64,000 nucleotides of DNA. Source: Mesorhizobium loti (GTDB taxonomy: Bacteria > Pseudomonadota > Alphaproteobacteria > Rhizobiales > Rhizobiaceae). Position numbers and translations under genes: made by a program. Under the pieces are notes generated by a model. It worked only from the letters and a program-made list of their open reading frames with translations, made no database searches and was not told where the DNA came from. Shown piece after piece: positions 34,167 through 41,650 of this stretch. The stretch spans positions 1 to 64,000 of the forward strand of contig NZ_PJRO01000010.1 of NCBI RefSeq assembly GCF_002858745.1, given 5' to 3'. Each line of letters starts with the position of its first letter. Position 1 is the stretch's first letter.

Positions 34167-36316
34167 CGCTCTCGCAACGACTGCTGCAATTGCTCGGCAA
34201 GGCGTCCCAACGCGGCGACCTGGTCATTGCCGTGCTGATGCTGGTGGCTGTTGTGATGATGCTGATCCCGCTGCCGACCTTTCTGGTCGATGCGCTGATC
34301 ACCGCCAACATCGCTCTCAGCGTGCTCATCCTGCTGGTCGCCTTTTATGTCTCGCATCCGCTGGAATTCTCGTCGCTGCCTTCCGTCATCCTGATCGCGA
34401 CGCTTTTTCGGCTGGCGATCACCATCACGACCACGCGCCTGATCCTGCTGCAGGCCGATGCCGGCGAAATCATCACCGCTTTCGGCAATTTCGTTGTCGG
34501 CGGCAGCATCGCGGTGGGTCTGGTGGTTTTCCTCATCATCACCGTTGCGCAGTTCATCGTCATCGCTCGCGGCGCCGAACGCGTTGCCGAAGTGGCTGCC
34601 CGCTTCACGCTCGATGCTCTGCCCGGCAAGCAGATGAGCATCGACGCCGAACTCAGGAACGGCGACATCGATCAGGCCGAAGCCAGGTATCTGCGTCGGC
34701 AGCTCGAGCGCGAAAGCCAGCTTTTCGGCGCGATGGACGGCGCCATGAAATTCGTCAAGGGCGACGTCATCGCCGGCATCGTCATCATCCTGGTGAACCT
34801 CATCGGCGGTTTCACCGTGGGCACACTGCAGCATGGTATGTCGATCGGACAGGCCGCATCGACCTACTCCCTTCTCACCGTTGGTGACGGCCTTGTGGCG
34901 CAGATCCCCGCCCTGCTCGTCGCGATCGCAGCCGGTACGATGGTGACGCGTGTCGGCGGTGTCGACGGTGCGGACGATCTCGGCAGGCAGATCAGCTTCC
35001 AGCTGCTGCGCGACCCCCGTGCGCTCGGCCTTGCCGCCCTGATCATGTTCGGACTGGCACTGGTGCCAGGTTTTCCCAGCCTCGTTTTCATTGCCTTGGG
35101 CATCGCCTTCGGCGCCGGCGCTTTCATGATCCATCGCAACTCCAGACGCGAAGACGAGCCGACGGAGATCGCACCTGTGACGACACGGCAGGAGCCTGAT
35201 GGTGCCGTAGCGATCGAGGGCAACACCAGGCCGTTGCTTGGCTCCAGCCGCATTGTCGTCCGACTCGGAAAAGAACTGGCCATGGAAGTGGCGGAACCGC
35301 AATTTCGCCAGCGGACCGAGACGATGGGCCGAAAAATATTCGATGACCTCGGCGTCGAAATTCCGGCCATTGGCGTCGACGTCAATGAGACGATCGCGCC
35401 GCGCAACATCCGCATCGATCTCGAAGGTGTGCCTATCCTCGAAGCCGAAATTCCGGCGGACCGGGTGCTTGTCGAAACCGAAGTTAGCCATCTCGAACTG
35501 CTCAGTCTCACTTATGAGGAGGGTGCGGCACTTGTCGGCCAGCGCAGCTTCTCATGGGTCGACCGGGACGGCATTTCCGCCCTTGAAGAGGCGCAATTGC
35601 CCTATTCCGAACCGCTGGAGATTGCATCCAAATGGACCGCGCATGCGCTTCAGCTCTACTGCGGCCATTTCGTCGGCATTCAGGAAACGCGCAAGCTGCT
35701 CTCCGAAATGGAGACGGACTATGCCGACCTGGTGCGGCAGACCGCCGAGATCGTGCCTCTGCAGAAGATCGCGGATGTGCTGCGGCGGCTGGTGGCCGAG
35801 AACGTGCCGATCCGGAACTTGCGGCTCGTTCTGGAAGCACTGGTCGACGCCGGGCAGCGCGAGCAGGACGTCGTCCCGCTTACCGAGCATGTTCGCACGG
35901 CGCTGAGGCGCCAGATCAGCTTCCGCGTCGCCGATCGCAACAACATCATCTCTGCTTATGTGCTGCAACGCTCTGCCGAGGATATTCTACGCGAAGCGGT
36001 GCAGACGACACCGACCGGAGCCTTCCTCAACGCGGCGGATGCGGGTGCGCAGACGCTGGCTGCCGAGATCGAACGCCACCTGTCGCGTGCCGCGGCCAGT
36101 GTTTCGCCGGTGATCGTGACGGCCGCCGACGTGCGCCGCCACATGCGAGCGCTTCTGGTGCAGAACGGCATCGAACTGCCGGTTCTGTCGTTCCCGGAGC
36201 TTGCGCCTGAATTCAACGTCCAGCCGCTGGCAACGATCTCGGGAAATTCGGGACGATCCAGAACCCCATCGCTGCCTTCGGCCGGCGCGCTGGGTGGGCA
36301 AAACACCGCCGGATGA
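34163..36316 (+). CDS. rhcV: Type III secretion export gate protein RhcV (SctV)
   Basis: This 717-aa protein belongs to the FlhA/YscV/HrcV family. About eight N-terminal membrane helices carry the family block SLPSVILIATLFRLAITI and the cytoplasmic loop ARFTLDALPGKQMSIDAE. The C-terminal ~350 residues form the nonameric cytoplasmic ring that binds chaperone-substrate complexes (SKWTAHALQLYCGHFVG, LRLVLEALVDAG, RRQISFRVADRN). Length is normal. It overlaps the upstream TPR gene by 4 bp. Confidence 0.96.
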   Translation: MTLSQRLLQLLGKASQRGDLVIAVLMLVAVVMMLIPLPTFLVDALITANIALSVLILLVAFYVSHPLEFSSLPSVILIATLFRLAITITTTRLILLQADAGEIITAFGNFVVGGSIAVGLVVFLIITVAQFIVIARGAERVAEVAARFTLDALPGKQMSIDAELRNGDIDQAEARYLRRQLERESQLFGAMDGAMKFVKGDVIAGIVIILVNLIGGFTVGTLQHGMSIGQAASTYSLLTVGDGLVAQIPALLVAIAAGTMVTRVGGVDGADDLGRQISFQLLRDPRALGLAALIMFGLALVPGFPSLVFIALGIAFGAGAFMIHRNSRREDEPTEIAPVTTRQEPDGAVAIEGNTRPLLGSSRIVVRLGKELAMEVAEPQFRQRTETMGRKIFDDLGVEIPAIGVDVNETIAPRNIRIDLEGVPILEAEIPADRVLVETEVSHLELLSLTYEEGAALVGQRSFSWVDRDGISALEEAQLPYSEPLEIASKWTAHALQLYCGHFVGIQETRKLLSEMETDYADLVRQTAEIVPLQKIADVLRRLVAENVPIRNLRLVLEALVDAGQREQDVVPLTEHVRTALRRQISFRVADRNNIISAYVLQRSAEDILREAVQTTPTGAFLNAADAGAQTLAAEIERHLSRAAASVSPVIVTAADVRRHMRALLVQNGIELPVLSFPELAPEFNVQPLATISGNSGRSRTPSLPSAGALGGQNTAG

Positions 36317-36375
36317 ACTGACTGCAACGGCATCGGGGACCAACGAATGCCGGCGATGTTTGAGAGAGGGATTGA

Positions 36376-37836
36376 ATGCCTAGCAGCCATACTGCGAGAG
36401 CCGAACAACGGTACGGCTGTTCGGCCTGGATGAGAGCGACGTGGCTGGTGCAATTCCAGGAAAAGTGCGTAGCGGTTTTCCGTCCGGAATTGCGCAAAAA
36501 CAAAGAGTCAGAGCGTTTCCGCGTTTTCGAAAAAACCGGATACGCTCTGGTGCTCGCACTCGCCATTTTCTTGTTGGGCCTGGTTTCGTCGCCGACCGAT
36601 CTCGGGGCGCAGGAGATCTCGGACCTGCCGGCGCAACCGACGGTCGACTTGCCCGTCGGCCAGGGGCGCCTGCTGCGCTTCAACGAACCGGTCGAATCCG
36701 TGTTGATCGCCGATACCACGATCGCCGACCTGCAGGTTGTCTCACCCGGTGTGGTCTATGTCTTCGGGCTGAAGCCCGGCCAAACCAACCTGATCGCGAT
36801 CACCTCTGACGAACGCATCAAGGCGACGGCCCAGTTTCGTGTGACGGCCGACATCTCTTCAGCCAATCAGGCCAAAAAGGCCATACGTCCGAACTCGGCG
36901 ACCAATCTTGCCATTTTCGGCAACCGCATCGTTACGACCGGAGAGGCCCGCGGCGTGGATGAAGCCACGGACATGGACAATATCGCCCGCACCTTTTCGC
37001 CGTCCGAGCAACCGCCGATCAACAACATGACTGTGAAAGGCTCACAGCAGGTCAACATACGGGTGCGTTTCGCTGAAGTCTCGCGCACGGAGCTGCAGTC
37101 CTACGGTGTCGACTGGAACGTCGGCTACAAGAGCGCCGGCTTTGAATTCAACATGTTTCAAAACAACGGTGTACCAAGCGGCAACAATGGAAATTTCGGC
37201 CTCAACCTGGGCCAGGACCACGGCATCAACTTCGACATCCTCATCGAAGCACTCCAGCGCAACGGCATCGTCAAGATCCTGGCTGAACCGAACCTGACGG
37301 CCGTGACCGGCCAGACGGCGAAATTCCTTGCCGGCGGTGAAATTCCTATCCCCATCCCACAAGGTAACGATGTCGTCACGGTCCAGTACAAGCAGTTCGG
37401 CGTTTCGCTGGGTTTCACGCCGACGCTGATCGGCCGCAATCGGATCGCTCTCAACGTGCAGCCAGAGGTCAGCTCACTATCCGACAGCGGCGCAGTAATT
37501 GGAGCCAACGGCTTTTCCTTACCGAGTTTCGTCGTGCGCCGTGCCGACACGACCGTCGAAGTGGCAAGCGGTCAGACTTTTGCCATCGCCGGGCTGTTCC
37601 AGCAGCGCACCTCTCGCAATGTCGAGAAATTCCCGGTGCTTGGCGACGTGCCGGTGCTTGGGCCGCTGTTTCAATCGCAGCGTTTCCAGCGCGAGGAGAC
37701 CGAGCTCGTCATTCTGATCACGCCCTATCTGGTCGAGCCGGTGCGCGACAACCTCGCCACCCCCCAGGACCGTCCGGCGAAACGCGCGAAGCGCAAGGCC
37801 AAGGGCGGCTCGTCTGTCGGCCTGATCGTCAAGTAG
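36376..37836 (+). CDS. rhcC2: Type III secretion secretin RhcC2 (Tad/CpaC-type secretin)
   Basis: This 486-aa protein has a CpaC/RcpA-like N-terminal domain (GRLLRFNEPVESVLIADTTIA is seen as LLRFNEPVESVLIAD, then GLKPGQTNLIAI), and a secretin pore domain with NIRVRFAEVSRTELQ, VKILAEPNLTAVTGQTAKFL (about 20 residues), FGVSLGFTPTLI and TELVILITPYLVEPV. It forms the outer-membrane channel with RhcC1. A hydrophobic signal-like segment (ALVLALAIFLLGLV) only begins near residue 57. Residues ~26-58 are encoded by the mobile repeat at 36450-36548, so the real start may be a TTG at 36490 or other internal codon; the ATG at 36376 has GAGAGGGA upstream. Confidence 0.88.
   Translation: MPSSHTARAEQRYGCSAWMRATWLVQFQEKCVAVFRPELRKNKESERFRVFEKTGYALVLALAIFLLGLVSSPTDLGAQEISDLPAQPTVDLPVGQGRLLRFNEPVESVLIADTTIADLQVVSPGVVYVFGLKPGQTNLIAITSDERIKATAQFRVTADISSANQAKKAIRPNSATNLAIFGNRIVTTGEARGVDEATDMDNIARTFSPSEQPPINNMTVKGSQQVNIRVRFAEVSRTELQSYGVDWNVGYKSAGFEFNMFQNNGVPSGNNGNFGLNLGQDHGINFDILIEALQRNGIVKILAEPNLTAVTGQTAKFLAGGEIPIPIPQGNDVVTVQYKQFGVSLGFTPTLIGRNRIALNVQPEVSSLSDSGAVIGANGFSLPSFVVRRADTTVEVASGQTFAIAGLFQQRTSRNVEKFPVLGDVPVLGPLFQSQRFQREETELVILITPYLVEPVRDNLATPQDRPAKRAKRKAKGGSSVGLIVK
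36450..36548. repeat. RIME-like double-hairpin repeat, copy B, inside the rhcC2 reading frame
   Basis: This element aligns without gaps with the copy at 9219-9317, with about 12 differences in 99 bases. The first hairpin is intact (GCAATTCC with GGAATTGC ends; inner GGAAAA with TTTTCC). The second hairpin keeps AGAGCG/CGCTCT at its ends. It is 33 codons long and read without a stop in the rhcC2 frame. Confidence 0.85.
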
Positions 37837-37846
37837 GAGAACCGCG

Positions 37847-38281
37847 ATGAGAGTGTCGAACGCCTTTTTCGCTATCATCACGACCATCCTGCTGTGCGGC
37901 TGCGTCGGCAACACCAGGCATGAGCAGGACTATTCGCCGGGCTACAGCTACGTGGCGACGGGCCCTGGCGGCTCAGACAAGAGCGCGTCCGGCTCGGTGC
38001 TGGCACCCAACGCATGCCTGAACGATCCAGTCGACGATGACAATCCACCGGCAAACTCCTCGGCAAGCCTGACGCAGATTTCCGGTGTCGGTCAGCACCT
38101 GCCGCCGGGTTGCGCCAACGCCTACAATCTGCAGCGCATGGTCGAAAGCCAGCGTGACCTGATCGAAGGCCGCCGCCTGGGCCCCGCTGCCGCAGGTCCG
38201 ACGGCGCGCGCTGCGCGTCGTTATCTCGACGGCGAGCAACCGGAACCGGCTGCCGAGACTCCTAGCCTGACGACGAATTAA
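37847..38281 (+). CDS. CpaD-like lipoprotein of the secretion locus
   Basis: This 144-aa protein has a lipoprotein signal (ITTILLCGC lipobox). The C-terminal half resembles CpaD pilus proteins: LPPGCANAYNLQRMVESQRDL, seen as GCANAYNLQRMV then DLIEGRRLGP and ARAARRYLDGEQ. CpaD works with the CpaC secretin in Tad pili, and rhcC2 is the adjacent upstream gene (10 bp). It is shorter than typical CpaD, lacking most of the N-terminal domain. It is probably an outer-membrane accessory of RhcC2. Confidence 0.75.
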   Translation: MRVSNAFFAIITTILLCGCVGNTRHEQDYSPGYSYVATGPGGSDKSASGSVLAPNACLNDPVDDDNPPANSSASLTQISGVGQHLPPGCANAYNLQRMVESQRDLIEGRRLGPAAAGPTARAARRYLDGEQPEPAAETPSLTTN

Positions 38282-38347
38282 CCGACGCTGCGGTTTCCAG
38301 CCGAAGCGGTCGGAGCGCAACTGACGATAGAGGGTGAATGGGGAGAG

Positions 38348-39151
38348 ATGGATATGCGTATCGTTTTCCTGCCGGCTTTGGCGATCCTGACACTGGCGGG
38401 TTGCCAAACCGGCACCCACAGCGCCGTCAATCCGAAAGACGCGGCTCCAGCGTCACCGTCGGAACGACTGGTCAAGCTCGCCGACGACATTGCGAAGCGC
38501 GGTGACAGCGACACCGCGATCGCGCTCTACCAGAAGGCGGCGGCCCTGCCCGATGCGCGTCCGAGCGCCTATGTCAAAACCGGCGACGCTTACATGCGTG
38601 CAGGCGATCCAGACCAGGCCGCCAAGGCCTATGAAGCGGCGCTCGCCAAGGCGCCGAACAATGGCGAAGCGATGCTTGGCCTGGGTTCGGCGATGATGGA
38701 TGCCGGCGACTACAACGCCGGAATGCGGGCGCTCGCCCAGGCAGCACCGCTGGTCAACACCAGTAGCTCCTACAATCGCCTCGGTGTGGCGCAGACGCTT
38801 TCCGGCCACACGCAGGAAGCGCAGGTTACCTTCGGCCAGGCCCTCAAAATGGCGCCGGGTGATCTCGATATCGAGACGAATATGGCTCTGGCCGCTGGGC
38901 TCGAAGGCAATGCCGGCATGGCGCTGCCGCTGGCGCAGAAGCTCGTCAGCGCCTCCAATGCGCAACTGCACCACAAACGCAACGCAGTCATCGTCTATGG
39001 CCTGCTGGGTCAAGGCGACCAGGTTCGCGCCGCCCCACCCGTCGGCCTGCCAACGCAGGAAATCAACAAGCTGTTGGCGCAGGCACAATCCATTCGCGCC
39101 AAAGGCAGCACGCAGGCCAAGGCCCAGGCGCTCGGTTCCATTCTCGGTTAG
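38348..39151 (+). CDS. TadD-like TPR lipoprotein (possible secretin pilotin)
   Basis: This 267-aa protein has a lipoprotein signal with lipobox LAGC, then about five tetratricopeptide repeats (DTAIALYQKAAALP, DPDQAAKAYEAALAKAPNN, EAQVTFGQALKMAPGD). TPR lipoproteins of the TadD/PilF kind help secretins reach and assemble in the outer membrane. It lies between the CpaD-like gene and rhcU. The ATG at 38354 is an alternative start. Confidence 0.83.
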   Translation: MDMRIVFLPALAILTLAGCQTGTHSAVNPKDAAPASPSERLVKLADDIAKRGDSDTAIALYQKAAALPDARPSAYVKTGDAYMRAGDPDQAAKAYEAALAKAPNNGEAMLGLGSAMMDAGDYNAGMRALAQAAPLVNTSSSYNRLGVAQTLSGHTQEAQVTFGQALKMAPGDLDIETNMALAAGLEGNAGMALPLAQKLVSASNAQLHHKRNAVIVYGLLGQGDQVRAAPPVGLPTQEINKLLAQAQSIRAKGSTQAKAQALGSILG

Positions 39152-39173
39152 CGAAGCCTGAGAGGCTGGTGGA

Positions 39174-40214
39174 ATGGCCGAAGAAGCCGAAGAAAAAAGA
39201 CTACCGGCGTCCGACAAAAAGCTGCGCGATGCCAAACGCAAAGGCCAGGTTTCGCAAAGCCGTGATTTCGTTTCAGGCTTCGGCCTGTGCGCCGCCCTCG
39301 CCTATATCTATATCGTCTGGCCGACTGCCCTGGGGCATTTTTCCGAACTGGTCGATACGATAACGGACTATAGCGTCCCCTTCGGTGAGATCCTGCTGCG
39401 CAGCAGCCGTCACGCCTTTTTCCTGCTTATGTTCGTTACTGTTCCCCTGGTCGTGGTCGTGGTCGTGACCACCCTTGTCTTCGGCATGCTGGCGACATTC
39501 GGTCCAGTCTTTTCCTTTGAGACCATCAAACCGCAATTTGATCACATCAACCCGGCCAAAGGTCTGCAGAAGATCATGTCGCTGCGCAATGTCGTCGAGT
39601 TCGTGAAGGGCCTGGCGAAGCTGGTCTTCCTGTCCGCCTTGTTTGTGGTGATCCTGGTTCAGTGGTTGCAGCCGCTTTTCGATGCGCCGGCGTGCGGCAT
39701 GTCCTGCATGACGCCCATGCTGTGGGAGCTGATGGTTCCAGTCGGCGCTTCGGCCGCGCTTGCCTTCCTGGCCGTCGGAATTCTCGATGTACCGCTACAG
39801 CGGTGGCTGTTCCTGCGCGACATGCGCATGACCACGACCGAATACAAGCGCGAGCACAAGGACATGGAGGGCGATCCGCTCATCCGCCAGGAGCAGCGAC
39901 GCCAGCGGCGGGAAGCCGTGCAGCAGCCGGCACGGCTGGGGGTCCAGAACGCAGTCATCGTCTTCGCGGGAGATGAGCTGGCCGTGGGGTTACGCTACAT
40001 CAAGGGCGAAACGCCGGTTCCGACAATCGTGGCGAAGGGACAGGGGCGTACAGCACTTGAGATGATCGCCCAATCACAGGCATCCGGCATTCCAGTCGTG
40101 CAAGACGCTGTCTTGGCCCAGGATCTGTTCGAAAAGACCAACATTGGAAACTACATCAGCCAGAACATGTTTTCGCCGATCGTGCGCCATCTCGTCCGCC
40201 ATGGGCTGACGTAG
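39174..40214 (+). CDS. rhcU: Type III secretion switch protein RhcU (SctU) lacking the NPTH motif
   Basis: This 346-aa protein is of the FlhB/YscU family: an N-terminal KRLPASDKKLRDAKRKGQV segment, four membrane helices, and a cytoplasmic domain with MTTTEYKREHKDMEGDP and RYIKGETPVPTIVAKG. In most relatives the self-cleaving NPTH tetrapeptide stands just before the AVGLRY-like strand. Here residues 264-267 are FAGD (39963-39974), so autocleavage by the usual chemistry looks impossible. It is the last gene of the right block. Confidence 0.93.
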   Translation: MAEEAEEKRLPASDKKLRDAKRKGQVSQSRDFVSGFGLCAALAYIYIVWPTALGHFSELVDTITDYSVPFGEILLRSSRHAFFLLMFVTVPLVVVVVVTTLVFGMLATFGPVFSFETIKPQFDHINPAKGLQKIMSLRNVVEFVKGLAKLVFLSALFVVILVQWLQPLFDAPACGMSCMTPMLWELMVPVGASAALAFLAVGILDVPLQRWLFLRDMRMTTTEYKREHKDMEGDPLIRQEQRRQRREAVQQPARLGVQNAVIVFAGDELAVGLRYIKGETPVPTIVAKGQGRTALEMIAQSQASGIPVVQDAVLAQDLFEKTNIGNYISQNMFSPIVRHLVRHGLT

Positions 40215-40305
40215 TCTCTATCCAAACGTTCAAATTTTTTTCGGAACGATCCCACCAGCGTGCCGTTGGATCTCTGTGCATCCTCTGCAAAAAAGGAGAT
40301 CAGGC

Positions 40306-40863
40306 ATGATGAAAACGGCACTTTTGGGCGCGACATGTGCGCTGCTGATCAGCGGCTCGGCACTCGCGCAAACCGCAACGCCAAGCGCCGGTGGTTCGGC
40401 TGAAACCGAGATGTCGGTTTCAACGAAGGATGTGTTTACCGCGCCGCCTGGCACGGACGCCAACACCGTCGGCTCGATCCAACCGAAGGACGGGCAGGTT
40501 CTGGCGACGAACTTCATCGGCCAGAGCGTCTATGAAAGTGACAAGGCCGATGCTGCGACTGTCGGCAAGGTCAATGATCTTATCTTCACGCCTGAAGGCA
40601 AGATCGAAGCCGCTGTGGTCGGCGTCGGCGGGTTCCTTGGCGTTGGTGAGAAGGACGTCGCAGTCAGCCCTGACCAGTTGCAGATGGCGACACGCAGCGA
40701 CGGCAAGACCTGGCTGGTGATGAAGGCCAGCAAGGATCAGCTCAACAGCGCGCCGGCCTTCGACAGGAACAAGCTGGCCGAAGGCGTGGCGAGCCCGGGC
40801 GCATCCGATAGCGGTACAACAGCTCCGGCAGGAGGCGGAACGGCTTCGCCGCCGGCACAGTAG
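40306..40863 (+). CDS. PRC-barrel domain periplasmic protein
   Basis: This 185-aa protein has a signal peptide (LLGATCALLISGSALAQ) and one PRC-barrel domain (NFIGQSVYESDKADAATVGK is seen as FIGQSVYESDK, VGKVNDLIFTPEGKIEAAVV and GVGGFLGVGEKDVAV). The tail is Gly/Ala/Thr/Pro-rich. Such proteins are common stress-linked periplasmic proteins in Rhizobiales. The ATG at 40306 has GGAGAT upstream. It ends before a strong terminator and is probably its own unit. Confidence 0.88.
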   Translation: MMKTALLGATCALLISGSALAQTATPSAGGSAETEMSVSTKDVFTAPPGTDANTVGSIQPKDGQVLATNFIGQSVYESDKADAATVGKVNDLIFTPEGKIEAAVVGVGGFLGVGEKDVAVSPDQLQMATRSDGKTWLVMKASKDQLNSAPAFDRNKLAEGVASPGASDSGTTAPAGGGTASPPAQ

Positions 40864-40889
40864 TTCGTGAATGGTCATAATCCTATTCA

Positions 40890-40916
40890 ATCGGCCCGGT
40901 TGCCCGGGCCGATTTT
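40890..40916 (+). terminator. Rho-independent terminator after the PRC-barrel gene
   Basis: ATCGGCCCGG (40890-40899) pairs perfectly with CCGGGCCGAT (40904-40913) over a 4-base loop and is followed by T residues. It lies 27 bp past the stop codon. It also separates the gene from the convergent Liv transporter genes. Confidence 0.85.
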
Positions 40917-40957
40917 CGCGCGTCCAATTCGGATTTCGGCCACAGAGGGGCTATGCC

Positions 40958-41650
40958 CTACCCTCCCAGATACAACTTGTGCAGTTCGTCCGGCGAGCGC
41001 AGCAGCGTCTTGCAGTCGCCATCATAGACGACGCGGCCACGGCGCAGCACATAGGCGCGGTTGCCGATGCCGAGCGCAAGAGCCGCGAATTGCTCGACCA
41101 GAAGCACGGCGAGACCGGCATCGGCCAACTTGCGAACCGCTGCCATCAGGCGTGAAACAATGACAGGGGCAAGCCCCGCCGACATCTCGTCGATCATCAG
41201 CACTTTCGGCCTGGTCAGAAGCGCCCGCGCGATGACCAGCATCTGCTGCTCGCCGCCCGACAACAGGCCGGCGCGCACGGTGCGGCGCTGCAGCAACTCC
41301 GGGAACAGGCCGTATGCTTCGGAAAGATCGCTGCCATCGCGCAGCGCTACCTTCATATTCTCTTCGGTGGTCAGCTGACCGAAGATGGTGCGGCCCTGCT
41401 CGACATGCGCAAGGCCCTCGCGCGAGCGTTGCCCCGGCCTGGCCTTCTGGATCTCATGGCCGTCGATGGCAATGGTCCCACTCGCCACTGGAATGATGCC
41501 GGACAGCCCTTCAAGCAGCGTCGTCTTGCCGGCGCCGTTGGCGCCCAGCACGACACTGATCGAGCCGCTTTCGACACGCGCATTGATCTCGCTGACCACC
41601 GGCAGTTCGGAACGGCTGATCGACAGTGAGGAAATGACAAGTTCACTCAT
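40958..41650 (-). CDS. livF: Branched-chain amino-acid-type ABC transporter ATPase (LivF)
   Basis: This 230-aa ATPase has Walker A GANGAGKTT, signature LSGGEQQMLVIARAL, Walker B VLMIDEMSAGL and the switch His region replaced by LLVEQFAALAL. It is the LivF-type cytoplasmic subunit of the uptake system encoded by 40958-45460. Its start overlaps the upstream gene as ATGA. Substrate is decided by the binding protein at 44276 and is not known. Confidence 0.92.
   Translation of the reverse strand: MSELVISSLSISRSELPVVSEINARVESGSISVVLGANGAGKTTLLEGLSGIIPVASGTIAIDGHEIQKARPGQRSREGLAHVEQGRTIFGQLTTEENMKVALRDGSDLSEAYGLFPELLQRRTVRAGLLSGGEQQMLVIARALLTRPKVLMIDEMSAGLAPVIVSRLMAAVRKLADAGLAVLLVEQFAALALGIGNRAYVLRRGRVVYDGDCKTLLRSPDELHKLYLGG

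Noticed and set aside
34070..35491. 473-codon minus-strand open frame
   Set aside because: It is antisense to rhcV; composition is His/Asp/Gln-rich shadow sequence.
36441..36809. Alternative frame through the repeat near rhcC2, considered as evidence of a frameshift
   Set aside because: The secretin frame is open from 36376 with its own ribosome site and the domain sequence is continuous, so no frameshift is needed.
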